Source of the DNA: Rhizobium leguminosarum bv. trifolii WSM1325
Lineage (GTDB): Bacteria; Pseudomonadota; Alphaproteobacteria; Rhizobiales; Rhizobiaceae
Direction: 5' to 3'
Assembly: GCA_000023185.1 (NCBI GenBank)
Contig: CP001622.1
Coordinates: 248,001 to 312,000 of the forward strand
DNA length: 64,000 nucleotides
A model generated the notes under the pieces. The model saw only the letters and a program-made list of their open reading frames with translations. It was not told the DNA's origin and did no database searches. The position numbers were made by a program, and so were the translations under genes. Below, piece by piece: positions 35,679 through 43,599 of this stretch (its first letter is position 1; each line of letters begins with the position of its first letter).

Positions 35679-36026
35679 ATGGGTGAAATCCAGAAACTGA
35701 CCATCGACGGCAAGGGGTACGTGCTGCTTTCCGAAGACGACTATCAGGACCTTGTCGACGTCAGCGACGCGCGTGCCGCAAAGGCGCGTATCGACGCTGG
35801 CGAAGAGACCTGGCCTGAAGACGTCGTCAAGGCGCTGATCGCTGGCGAAGATCCTGTCCGGGTGTTCCGTAAGCATCGCGGCATGAGTATCAAGGAGCTG
35901 GCTGAAAAGTCCGGCCTCTCCCAGCCCTACCTTTCCGAAATCGAGACCGGAAAGAAGGAGGGCTCCCTGGACGCACTCAGGTCGATCGCCAGCGCGCTGG
36001 ACGTCGACCTTGACGATGTGGCTTGA
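35679..36026 (+). CDS. XRE-family HTH antitoxin
   Basis: A 115-residue protein: an N-terminal segment (KLTIDGKGYVLLSEDDYQDL) resembling toxin-binding regions of this type, and a C-terminal Cro/CI helix-turn-helix SIKELAEKSGLSQPYLSEIE with KEGSLDALRSIASALDVDLD. It follows the frameshifted RelE-like toxin by nine bases with GGAGACCACC before the ATG. It would bind the operon promoter and neutralise the toxin; with the toxin broken it may be a relic or guard against related toxins. Confidence 0.85.
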   Translation: MGEIQKLTIDGKGYVLLSEDDYQDLVDVSDARAAKARIDAGEETWPEDVVKALIAGEDPVRVFRKHRGMSIKELAEKSGLSQPYLSEIETGKKEGSLDALRSIASALDVDLDDVA

Positions 36027-36184
36027 TGTATACGCATCCCAAGGCGGCCATGTTGTGATCGAGCTTGCTGCTTTTAGAGCCGTATCCCTTTGCCCCATTT
36101 GGGGAGGCTCCCTCGTCCAAAAATATGGTGCCGCGCGCCTGATACACAGGGCCAGAAGGCGCCAACAAGCCCTCTCTTTAGAGG

Positions 36185-36463
36185 TTAGTGTCGCCCTTTC
36201 AATGTCTTCGCCAGCATCTCGCTCAGTGTTGCCGCCGAGAGCATGGATTCGGCCAAAAGCTTCTTGAGCTTCTGGTTCTCTTCCTCCAGTGCTCTCAACC
36301 TTTTGGCATGGAGACCGACATTCCCGAACTGCAGGGATTGCCACCGATAGAAGGTCGGCTCGCTGATACCGTGCTTGTGGCAAACATCTGCCACTGTCAC
36401 TCCGGCTTGGTGCTCCTTCAGAATACCCGTAATCTGGTCGTCGTCGAATTTTCGCTTGCCCAT
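36185..36463 (-). mobile_element. IS3-family OrfA remnant (orfB missing)
   Basis: A 92-residue OrfA-like protein: HTH in ILKEHQAGVTVADVCHKHGI then SEPTFYRW, followed by a leucine-zipper-like RLRALEEENQKLKKLLAESM. In intact IS3 elements orfB with the DDE catalytic domain follows in a -1 frame; none is found in the 158 bases downstream before the antitoxin gene, so the element is truncated and immobile. Its start lies eight bases beyond the 3' end of the HlyD gene. Confidence 0.8.
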
Positions 36464-36470
36464 CACCGCC

Positions 36471-37916
36471 TCAGTCCTCGCGAAATGCTCTGTTGAAACT
36501 GTCGAGGAGTGGTCTGACGGCATAGAGCGCCACGCTGCTTTTGCCCGTTTCGATCAGTATCTGTGCGGGCATGCCCGCGACCAGCTCGACATCTTTCATT
36601 TTCGCCAACCGCTCGTCCGTTACACGGATCGTCGCGGCAAAGTAGGGCTGGCCGCTCTGCGGATCGGTGAGGCGGTCCGCTGATACATACTCCACTCGAC
36701 CTTTCAGGAGTGGAACGCGCCGCTGATTATATGGAAGGAGGTGGACCTGTGCCTCGAGCCCGGCATGGACGAGATTGATGTCTTCCGGTCTGACGTGGGC
36801 AGACACGACAAGGCGATCTGAGCGCGGCAGAAGATCGACGAGCGGTTCACCCGCGCCGATCACCCCACCTGATGTGTGGATGCGCAGGTTCATGATTGTT
36901 CCATCTTCGGGAGCACGGATATCGGTCCTTGAGAGTTGGTCGTCGATCGCCCGCAAACGCTCGCGCAGTTGCATGATCCGGCTCTCCGTATCGCGCATGC
37001 CCTGGGCGACTTCGCTCAACCGGTCGCTCTCAAGCTTTGCGAGATCGGCCTGTGACCCGCTGATCACCTGGTAGGCGCGAGAGATCTGTGCCTCGACTTG
37101 ACCCTGCTGGCCATCAAGGTCTGCTTTTTCCCGCTGGAGGTTGAGAAGTCTGCTTCTTCTTTCCAGACCTTTGGCGCTGAGGATCGTAACCTGATCCAGT
37201 TCTTGGCTCGAGATTGTCGCTCTGTCGGCCAGTGCTGCCTTCTGCGCGCCAAGTCCGACGATTTCCTGCCGCACCTGCGCGATCTTTTCATTGGCGATCT
37301 GAATTTCGGCCTGCATGACCCGGCGACGGGCTTCGAAGATTTTCTGTTGCCCAATCAGAATTGTGCTGACCGAAGGATATTTGTCCATTGCTGCCCTGAG
37401 ATCCTCAGGATAGGCGATATGGTCGCCGCCCGTCTGCTCCGCAAGCAGGCGGGCGCGGCTTCCTTCGGCGTCCCAAAGTTGCCCTTGAATGCTGTCGCGC
37501 TCCGAGCGGGACTTCGTATCGTCGAGCTCTATCACGATTTGCCCGCCCATGACCGCATCGCCGTTTTTAACGAGTATCCGTCGGACAATCCCGCCTTCCA
37601 GATGCTGAATGGTCTTGCGGCTGGACTCCGGTTCGACAACGCCGGATGCGATCGCAGCGCTTTTCAGCGGCGCCAGGACCGACCAGATTCCCAATCCGAC
37701 GATGAAGACCAGGATCAACAGGTTCCCCGTCCAGACAACACCTCTGAGCCCGGGCATGGGCGAAGGGGGGGCGGGTCCGCGCTGTTTCGACTCGATCACC
37801 GGCAAATAGGCCGTCTGTTGCCTGGCCGTCGCTGTCGATCGTGGAACCAACTGCTGACTCGTCCTTGACGAATTTGAAAATTTCGCCGGCGTTGCGTCCA
37901 GTTGAACAAGGGCCAT
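36471..37916 (-). CDS. HlyD-family type I secretion periplasmic adaptor
   Basis: A 481-residue membrane-fusion protein. A transmembrane segment LLILVFIVGLGIWSVLA is near residue 68, the first lipoyl half EGGIVRRILVKNGDAVMGGQ near 106, a long coiled-coil hairpin (about 140-330), the second lipoyl half RAPEDGTIMNLRIHTSGGVI near 340, and the HlyD end GMPAQILIETGKSSVALY. It bridges the ABC exporter to an outer-membrane TolC-type channel, none of which is encoded nearby. It starts 14 bases after the ABC gene (GGGAGAAACGCTGCC before ATG). PrsE-like. Confidence 0.93.
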   Translation of the reverse strand: MALVQLDATPAKFSNSSRTSQQLVPRSTATARQQTAYLPVIESKQRGPAPPSPMPGLRGVVWTGNLLILVFIVGLGIWSVLAPLKSAAIASGVVEPESSRKTIQHLEGGIVRRILVKNGDAVMGGQIVIELDDTKSRSERDSIQGQLWDAEGSRARLLAEQTGGDHIAYPEDLRAAMDKYPSVSTILIGQQKIFEARRRVMQAEIQIANEKIAQVRQEIVGLGAQKAALADRATISSQELDQVTILSAKGLERRSRLLNLQREKADLDGQQGQVEAQISRAYQVISGSQADLAKLESDRLSEVAQGMRDTESRIMQLRERLRAIDDQLSRTDIRAPEDGTIMNLRIHTSGGVIGAGEPLVDLLPRSDRLVVSAHVRPEDINLVHAGLEAQVHLLPYNQRRVPLLKGRVEYVSADRLTDPQSGQPYFAATIRVTDERLAKMKDVELVAGMPAQILIETGKSSVALYAVRPLLDSFNRAFRED

Positions 37917-37930
37917 GGCAGCGTTTCTCC

Positions 37931-39646
37931 CTATGTTCCTGTTCGAGACGGTGGCTGAAGATAAGTTTCATAAATCCGCTCGCTGTCGCCGAAGGCTGCC
38001 ACCGTCCCGTTACGCATGATGGCAATCTTGTTGGTGACCGGCAGGATCCCCATCCGGTGAGTCATGATAACGACGGTCATCCCCCTGGATTTCATACGCT
38101 CGATTGCCGTGAACAGCATGCGTTCGCCGTCATAATCCAGGCTCGAATTCGGATCGTCGAGAACGATCAGGGACGGATTTCCATAGGCCGCCCGTGCCAG
38201 TCCCAACTGTTGGCGTTGCGCTCGAAGGAGCAGGTTTCCACCTTCACCGATATCGGTCTCGTAGCCCTGGGGCAGCCGCATGATCGCGTCGTGCAAGCCA
38301 ACCAGCTTTGCGGCGTCGATCGCCTTGCCGGGATCTCCTCCGTCCAGCCGGCCGATCACATCCTTGATCGCCCCGCCGAAAAGTTCGATGTCCTGCGGCA
38401 GGTATCCGACGTGGCGGGTCCCCCCGCAAAGGCGCAGAGCTGAGATATCGACCCCGCCGAGAAGAGCACATCCGCTCGTTGCTTGCACAACGCCTGCTAT
38501 GACGCGACCGAGTGTCGATTTTCCCGATCCCGAAGGACCGATGAGCGCTATGCAATCGCCGGGCGCGAGGCGCAAGGTGATGCCTGTCAATATCGGCCGA
38601 TCGGCGAATGGCTTGATATAGCTGACATTATCGAGAACGAGGCCATTGGGTTCCGGTAACGGCACCATTCGAGCATCGTGTTCAGATGCAACTGATATCA
38701 GCATTCTGTTCAAGCGATTGAAGGCATTGCGCGCAAACGTAAAGGAGCGCCATGCACCTATTGCGCCCTCGATTGGTGCAAGCCCGCGTCCGAGCAGCAG
38801 GCTCGCAACGAAGATGATCCCGGCACTGCCATTGTTTGCGAGCACCAGCCAGGTGGCGGATCCCATCATCAGGATCTGCGCGAGGGTGCGGATCGATTTG
38901 GAGAAACCAAGAATGATCTCCGTCCGATGCATCGCGATGTCCTGCGCCCTTCTTGCCATTTCCGCATCGCGATAGACGATCAGCGCTGCGCCATCCTGCA
39001 TGCCCATTGCCCGGATCACCTCGATGTTTTTGAGGGCGGTCGCAAACCGGATATAGCTCCTCGAAAGGGCAAGATTGGCGTAGGCAAGCGGCTCTCTCGT
39101 CGCCAGTTCCGTCAGGAACGCAAACAGCAGAAGTGCAAGCGCGCTCAGAAGACCGATGGTCCCAAGCAACGGATGAACAAGAAAGAGCAGGAACAGGAAT
39201 ACCGGTGCCCAGGGAACATCAAAAAAGAGCGAGCTAGCCGGTGAATCGAGGAACTGGCGTAGTGCGGCCAGGTCCCTGTAGCATTCCGTGGCGGCTCCCG
39301 TATCGGCGCGAGCGGCATATTCGAACGATGCCGTCAGCACCATGGGCCGCAGCCGGTGGTCCAGCCAACTGCCGATGCGCGAAAGAGCTGCTCTGCGCAC
39401 GATATCCAGCGTGGATCCGACCATCACGCCGATGGCGATGATCATCGTCAGCATCAGCAGCGTGTCAGCGCTTCGGCTCGACAGGACCCTGTCATAGATC
39501 TGCAGGAGATAGATCGAAGGCGCGAGAAGAAACAGATTGTAGCCGCAGCTATAGAGGAAGACCAGCCCGAAGGCTCCGGCACAAGCCCGGAGCGCAACAA
39601 CAAGCTGTGTCGGCGGGCGCGGTGGCTTTATGGAAATTGTTGTCAT
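37931..39646 (-). CDS. Type I secretion ABC exporter (PrsD-like) with degenerate signature motif
   Basis: A 571-residue half-transporter: N-terminal membrane domain (about residues 20-310) and C-terminal ATPase. Walker A is GPSGSGKST (about 367-375), the Q-loop region is YLPQDIELFGG, and the H-loop is VVIMTHRMGIL. The signature normally LSGGQRQR reads LLRAQRQQ, and the Walker B end is LIVLDDPNSSLD with Asp where family members have the catalytic Glu. There is no N-terminal C39 peptidase domain. It is co-directional with a glycine-rich protein gene upstream and HlyD downstream. ATG 39646 was chosen; a GTG at 39664 is possible. Confidence 0.9.
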   Translation of the reverse strand: MTTISIKPPRPPTQLVVALRACAGAFGLVFLYSCGYNLFLLAPSIYLLQIYDRVLSSRSADTLLMLTMIIAIGVMVGSTLDIVRRAALSRIGSWLDHRLRPMVLTASFEYAARADTGAATECYRDLAALRQFLDSPASSLFFDVPWAPVFLFLLFLVHPLLGTIGLLSALALLLFAFLTELATREPLAYANLALSRSYIRFATALKNIEVIRAMGMQDGAALIVYRDAEMARRAQDIAMHRTEIILGFSKSIRTLAQILMMGSATWLVLANNGSAGIIFVASLLLGRGLAPIEGAIGAWRSFTFARNAFNRLNRMLISVASEHDARMVPLPEPNGLVLDNVSYIKPFADRPILTGITLRLAPGDCIALIGPSGSGKSTLGRVIAGVVQATSGCALLGGVDISALRLCGGTRHVGYLPQDIELFGGAIKDVIGRLDGGDPGKAIDAAKLVGLHDAIMRLPQGYETDIGEGGNLLLRAQRQQLGLARAAYGNPSLIVLDDPNSSLDYDGERMLFTAIERMKSRGMTVVIMTHRMGILPVTNKIAIMRNGTVAAFGDSERIYETYLQPPSRTGT

Positions 39647-39696
39647 TATCAGATCTCGCTGCACTTGATACTGACAAGAAGAGGCTGCTTACCTTG

Positions 39697-39724
39697 AGGG
39701 CCGCCGGCCGAAACCAGCGGCCCT
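39697..39724 (-). promoter_or_regulatory. Intercistronic hairpin between glycine-rich gene and ABC exporter gene
   Basis: AGGGCCGC at 39697-39704 pairs with GCGGCCCT at 39717-39724 with a 12-base loop. There is no T-run. It may partly stop transcription or protect the upstream mRNA, giving more secreted protein than exporter (inference). Confidence 0.55.
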
Positions 39725-39736
39725 TGAGGTCTGAGT

Positions 39737-40312
39737 TCAGGAGCCGAGATGGTCGACGTCGATATGGCCGAAGGCGTTTATGAAGTGATCGAGAGAATTG
39801 TTCACCGTCGTCGTTTCGGGATCCGTGTGAACCAGAGCTGACGAGATATCGCCGCCCAGAGCGTTGTTTCCGTTGCCGCCGTTGCCGCCGACGCCTGCGA
39901 GGATGGTCGCATGCTGATCGGCCACAAGCTGCGTATATTGTGTCGCGGTCGTCGCCGCATTCACGGTAGCCGTGTCGCCGCCGCTCGAGTTTCCTTGGCT
40001 GCCGTTGGAGTGGGAATCTCCCCCCGCGCCGCCGTCGCCGCTGTTCGTGACCGCCGCCAGGAAGCCGTTCTTGGCCTGAGCAAAGCCACCGTCTCCGCCA
40101 CTGCCGGCGTCCCAACCTGCCTTCTGCCAAACGTGATCGCCGTTGTGCAGATGGGTATCGGCCCCGTAGACCGTTTGCACTGGGTCTACATATGCAACCG
40201 GGTTGTAGTTGATGTTCCCATCGTTGTGGCCATCGCCGCCGTTGCCGGCATTCGCGTCACCCGCATCCGGGTTGTTGAGATGAATCGTGTCGGATATCTG
40301 TGGAATAGGCAT
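39737..40312 (-). CDS. Glycine/asparagine-rich repeat protein, probable type I secretion substrate
   Basis: A 191-residue, Cys-free protein with no Sec signal peptide. It is rich in Gly, Asn, Asp, Ala and Thr (AGNGGDGHNDGN, SGDGGAGGDS, AGVGGNGGNGNN). Residues about 115-150 (QYTQLVADQHATILAGVGGN) match the repeat unit of the divergent protein at 40902, and residues 40-76 look like a weaker second unit. The RTX nonapeptide is not clearly present. It is the first gene of an operon with the ABC and HlyD genes, so it is the obvious cargo. ATG at 40312 has AGAAGGAG eight bases upstream. Function unknown. Confidence 0.75.
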   Translation of the reverse strand: MPIPQISDTIHLNNPDAGDANAGNGGDGHNDGNINYNPVAYVDPVQTVYGADTHLHNGDHVWQKAGWDAGSGGDGGFAQAKNGFLAAVTNSGDGGAGGDSHSNGSQGNSSGGDTATVNAATTATQYTQLVADQHATILAGVGGNGGNGNNALGGDISSALVHTDPETTTVNNSLDHFINAFGHIDVDHLGS

Positions 40313-40394
40313 TGATGTCACTCCTTCTACTTCGTTTCATCAGTGTTGCTTTTACGGCGTGAGTATCAAGCATGTCACCGTCAGCCAATACAAC

Positions 40395-40415
40395 CGCAGG
40401 CAAATAATGCCTGCG
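40395..40415. promoter_or_regulatory. 21-bp palindrome upstream of the 191-residue glycine-rich gene
   Basis: CGCAGGCA, loop AATAA, TGCCTGCG: eight perfect pairs. It is enclosed by a wider inverted repeat, ATGTCACCG at 40372-40380 and CGGTGACAT at 40443-40451. It lies 83 bases upstream of the minus-strand ATG. Shares AGGCA/TGCCT with the site upstream of the divergent gene. Confidence 0.6.
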
Positions 40416-40821
40416 ATTTAATCTGTGAACCATCTAGATATTCGGTGACATTCATTCGGATGTATACTTCGAGGCGGCGAAGCGTTATTTGAATTGGTAC
40501 TTTGTGCTTTGGCGTCGGATGGCATGGCCACGATCATGTCTGCGACCTCGTCGAAGCGGCGCCGCTTTTTGAAGCAGCGCCCCCCGAAGAAAACCGCCTG
40601 TATCCGGGGTTCTCATCAGGTTTGCGCTTGGCAAAGACGATCCTGTTCGGGGCTGAAAACGTTTATGTTCCGCCGCGAGAAAGATGCAGGACCTCTGATC
40701 CAAGGGCGGATTGGTGCTCGCAAACTCGCACAACGGGCGCTGCGGTCATGACAGCCAAATGGCTACAGTCCTAGCCGACGGGATGTAGACGAATTGCAGG
40801 CTCCGCTTTTCTTCCGTTCAG

Positions 40822-40847
40822 AGGCACAATGCCTGAACAATTCAGGC
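40822..40847. promoter_or_regulatory. Overlapping palindromes upstream of the 364-residue glycine-rich gene
   Basis: AGGCA-CAA-TGCCT at 40822-40834 overlaps GCCTGAA-CAA-TTCAGGC at 40831-40847 (seven perfect pairs). They lie 55 bases upstream of the plus-strand ATG. The first shares half-sites AGGCA/TGCCT with the palindrome in front of the divergent gene, suggesting one regulator for both. Confidence 0.55.
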
Positions 40848-40901
40848 TGCATGGCGCCGCACGCTCGGTGGACGTGCGGTTGACCGCGGATGGAGACGGC
40901 A

Positions 40902-41996
40902 ATGGCGGAAACTCGTTCCTTAGTGGAAGACTTGCCCAAGGCGGGCACCGATCAACACCTCGCCTCCAATCTGGCCGCGGGACATCTGGCGCTGGTGCCG
41001 ACTTGGCTTCCATTGGATGTCGCTTCCGGTCCAAGCTCTAATTCAGCCGGCAGCGGTGGTGACGGGATAAGCGAAGGCGTGATCAGCAGCAACGCGTTGG
41101 CCGTTTTCATGCCGTCCAATGCCGCTATTGCGGGACCTCATTCGGGTGCCGACGCTTTCCAGGGCAATGATGCGCTCATCAATCAGCATCCCACCGAAAT
41201 GGCCGGGATAGGCGGGAATGGCGGCAGCGGCAATGTTGCCATCGGCAGCGGCGATGGCGCCAATCATGCCGGCACGGGGGGCAATGGGCTTTTCTACGGC
41301 GGACTCGTGAGCACCGAAGTCGCACTGTTTGCCCCCGTCAATACTGCCGTGGCTGCAGGCCCCGGCGCGACGGCTCACGCCGAGCAATCGAACAACGCCC
41401 TGTTCCTGCAGGGCGCAACCCAGATCGGCGGCATGGGCGGCTCGGGCGGAGACCATAACGTCGCGAGCCACGGCTCGTCGATGAGCCCGGGAACTGCGCT
41501 CACATTGACCGGCGACTTTTATGCAGGTCATGGCGGCGATGGATATTTCGTCGGCACTATGGTCGACGTGAGTATCGCCATCTTCTCGCCGATCAATATC
41601 GCCATTGGCGCCGCGGGCGGCTCGGCGGAGGCCCATCAGACAAACAATGTCATTTTCGATCAGGGCGCTGTGCAGATCGCAGGCATCGGCGGCAATGGCG
41701 GTGGCTTCAACCTGTCGTCAGACACGATTTTCACCGGCAACCATGCGCTCGGCGGTGGCGGTGACGGGGTCGGATCGTCAACCGGCAGCATGGTCGATGT
41801 CAATTTCGGCTATTTCCATCCCATCAACATTGCCGTTCCCGCCGGTGGGACGGCGGACGCCCAACAGGTCGATCATGTTCTCTATGATCAACATGCGCTC
41901 CAGTTGGCCGGCATCGCGGGCCACGGCGGAGACGGTAACCTCACAGACGCCCATTCGGCTCTCGTAGACGACATTCTGAGCTTCATGCATGGCTAG
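40902..41996 (+). CDS. Glycine-rich protein of four tandem ~75-85-residue repeats, probable type I secretion substrate
   Basis: A 364-residue Cys-free protein without a Sec signal. After an N-terminal segment of about 54 residues, four imperfect repeats run about 55-128, 129-213, 214-287 and 288-352. Each has an F-x-P-x-N-x-A element, an Ala-rich Q-x-N or Q-x-D turn, then Q-x-A-x-Q-(I/L/M)-x-G-(I/M)-GG-x-GG (for example AVQIAGIGGNGGGFN). The unit recurs in the divergent 191-residue protein beside the exporter. It could form a beta-rich surface or matrix fibre (inference). ATG 40902 follows GGAGACGGCA; ATG 40890 is the alternative. Confidence 0.75.
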   Translation: MAETRSLVEDLPKAGTDQHLASNLAAGHLALVPTWLPLDVASGPSSNSAGSGGDGISEGVISSNALAVFMPSNAAIAGPHSGADAFQGNDALINQHPTEMAGIGGNGGSGNVAIGSGDGANHAGTGGNGLFYGGLVSTEVALFAPVNTAVAAGPGATAHAEQSNNALFLQGATQIGGMGGSGGDHNVASHGSSMSPGTALTLTGDFYAGHGGDGYFVGTMVDVSIAIFSPINIAIGAAGGSAEAHQTNNVIFDQGAVQIAGIGGNGGGFNLSSDTIFTGNHALGGGGDGVGSSTGSMVDVNFGYFHPINIAVPAGGTADAQQVDHVLYDQHALQLAGIAGHGGDGNLTDAHSALVDDILSFMHG

Positions 41997-42096
41997 AGCC
42001 TTTCCATTTTTCTTCGAAGCACGGAAATGCTCTATCTCTTTGTTTCCACGCAATTCCGGACGCAAAACCTCTACGCATTTTTGCTGGTATTGCGCT
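41995..42096. repeat. 102-nt dispersed rhizobial palindromic repeat, copy B
   Basis: Inverted copy of 14371-14472 with the same 102-nt length and about 85 percent identity by eye. It begins inside the stop codon of the 364-residue protein gene, so the repeat boundary supplies part of the stop codon and the 3' untranslated hairpin. Confidence 0.8.
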
Positions 42097-42861
42097 AGCG
42101 CATAGCCTCCCCACTTGCATTGCGGAGGCTCAACTGCACGAAACCGTTCTTTGTGCGATCTTTCAAGCCATGTGTTGAATTGTTTCCTCCACCCGGCATT
42201 CGGCTCCTTGGGCCGATATGGCACTGAACGGCGGGCTCAGTGAGATCCCGAACATTCCACAATGACCTCATCCGCATTGTCGCCGATTTCGGCCGACTGG
42301 GGCCGTGACCTCCGGCCACTATCGGTCGGTGCCGGCGCAGTGCTGTTTGCGGGAGAACAATGCTAACTGGTATTAATGCGTCATTAGAGCACAGTTTCAC
42401 TAATCATAAGGGGTAGTCAGCGATCTCAAGCTTTTGTTGCTTTTCGCGTTTGTCATTTTGTTGTCGGGTCTGCGACTGCTTTGAATTGAGATATGAAAAC
42501 AAAGCCGAGCCGATCGGCAACTCGTTATATCCAATGGCGCTTTCCGAAATGGATCGGTAGCAGATCAGTTGCCTTTTCAGTGCCTTTGAAAGCTTTGTTG
42601 ACCCGCTTGCCGTACGTGAATTCGGCGAAGGCTGGAAAGTCTGCAGCGACAAGTCGAACCAGCAGGCATTCATGAAAAATCTCTTCAATGTGCTCTGCAA
42701 TCCCAGTTATCTATCATTGATATTTTATAAACTATAAGAATCATCATGAGAGGTAAGACTATTAATATCAGAAATACACTCACTTTTTCTCATGACATGT
42801 AGTGAGAACAGGAATAATATGAACAGCTGTTGCGTTGCAAATATTCTTGGGGAGCACGCAA
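42097..42861. other. AT-rich non-coding stretch upstream of the LuxR-type gene
   Basis: These 765 bases carry no supported gene. AGCCTCC at 42104-42110 pairs with GGAGGCT at 42124-42130, a possible mRNA end for the upstream gene. The part from about 42400 to 42840 is clearly lower in GC than the rest of the window, as often seen upstream of acquired regulators. Frames at 42404-42700 (minus) and 42493-42675 (plus) show no ribosome binding site or known motif. Confidence 0.45.
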
Positions 42862-43599
42862 GTGTCCGACATTACTGGAACTAGGCGCCGTATCGGGCGC
42901 AATGCACCAACTGTGATCATCATCGAGCATTCTACATTGGCGCGCACCACCGTGGTGAAGCTTCTTGAGCGTGAACTCGCCGGATGGAACGTTATAGATT
43001 TGATCTCGACCGAGAGTCTCGAGAGTGCTCTCGGAGCTGAGGTGCGTTTGATTGTATTGGGTCTGGCTGGCAGAAGTGTTGAGAGCACCAGCCTGCGTGA
43101 CGATCTCGCGGCGATTGCTGCACGTTTTCCTGAGGCTCCTGTCACGTTGCTCTCAGGTACGGATGACGCCATCATAGCCCGTCAGGCACTCAAGATGGGC
43201 CTCCGCGGCTTATTCTCGACTTCACTTCCCATTGACATTGCCCTTGCCGGTCTTCGTCTCGTTCTGGCTGGAGGAACGTTTTTCCCGCAGCTATTGGGAG
43301 CTGTTACAGCAGTCCCAAACGATCATACGCCGGTCAGAAATGAGGCCGAAAAGAGTTTGGATGAGAGGACGCAGTATTTGGCGATTGCTGATTTCACTCC
43401 CCGGGAAGCGGATGTCCTCGCAGAGCTGCAATGCGGCTGTTCAAATAAGGTCATTGCAGGAAAACTTAATTTGTCGGGGCATACGGTGAAGATGCATTTG
43501 CAGCACATAATGCGCAAGTTGCAGGCGCAGAACCGCACAGAAGTGGTTGCCCGCTTAATTCAAAGAGCCGCCGGTGGGCCTGACGTCTCGCCGAGTTAG
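42862..43599 (+). CDS. LuxR-type regulator with degenerate receiver domain
   Basis: A 245-residue regulator. The N-terminal part (TVIIIEHSTLARTTVVKLLE to about residue 120) follows the receiver fold, but the acidic pair is replaced by EH and the phospho-acceptor strand reads LIVLGLAGRS with no Asp; GLFSTSLPIDIALAGLRLVL matches its last helix. The C-terminal LuxR HTH is intact: FTPREADVLAELQCGCSNKV then SGHTVKMHLQHIMRKLQAQN. GTG at 42862 follows GGGGAGCACGCAA; a TTG at 42835 is less likely. It may control the nearby repeat-protein and secretion genes without phosphorylation (inference). Confidence 0.82.
   Translation: MSDITGTRRRIGRNAPTVIIIEHSTLARTTVVKLLERELAGWNVIDLISTESLESALGAEVRLIVLGLAGRSVESTSLRDDLAAIAARFPEAPVTLLSGTDDAIIARQALKMGLRGLFSTSLPIDIALAGLRLVLAGGTFFPQLLGAVTAVPNDHTPVRNEAEKSLDERTQYLAIADFTPREADVLAELQCGCSNKVIAGKLNLSGHTVKMHLQHIMRKLQAQNRTEVVARLIQRAAGGPDVSPS

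Larger units (their letters stand above)
40313..40901. other. 589-base divergent control region between two glycine-rich protein genes
   Basis: No supported gene. Frames at 40485-40774 on both strands lack ribosome binding sites and family resemblance. The region holds the promoters of both repeat-protein genes and palindromes at 40395-40415 and 40822-40847, described separately. Base composition is lower in GC than flanking core genes. Confidence 0.5.

Noticed and set aside
35977..36168. 63-codon minus-strand frame between antitoxin and IS remnant
   Set aside because: It overlaps the antitoxin 3' end, has no ribosome binding site, and is probably debris of the truncated IS or neighbouring transferred DNA.
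40485..40774. Overlapping 82-90-codon frames between the glycine-rich genes
   Set aside because: No ribosome binding site, no resemblance to known proteins, and frames on both strands are equally open; treated as non-coding control region.
40902..41996. Glycine-rich repeats as RTX calcium-binding nonapeptides
   Set aside because: GG-x-GG turns occur but the GGxGxDxUx period of nine is not maintained; spacing is about 75-85 residues.
42404..42700. 98-codon minus-strand frame in AT-rich DNA upstream of the LuxR-type gene
   Set aside because: Low-complexity composition, no start signal and a competing plus-strand frame; not supported as a gene.
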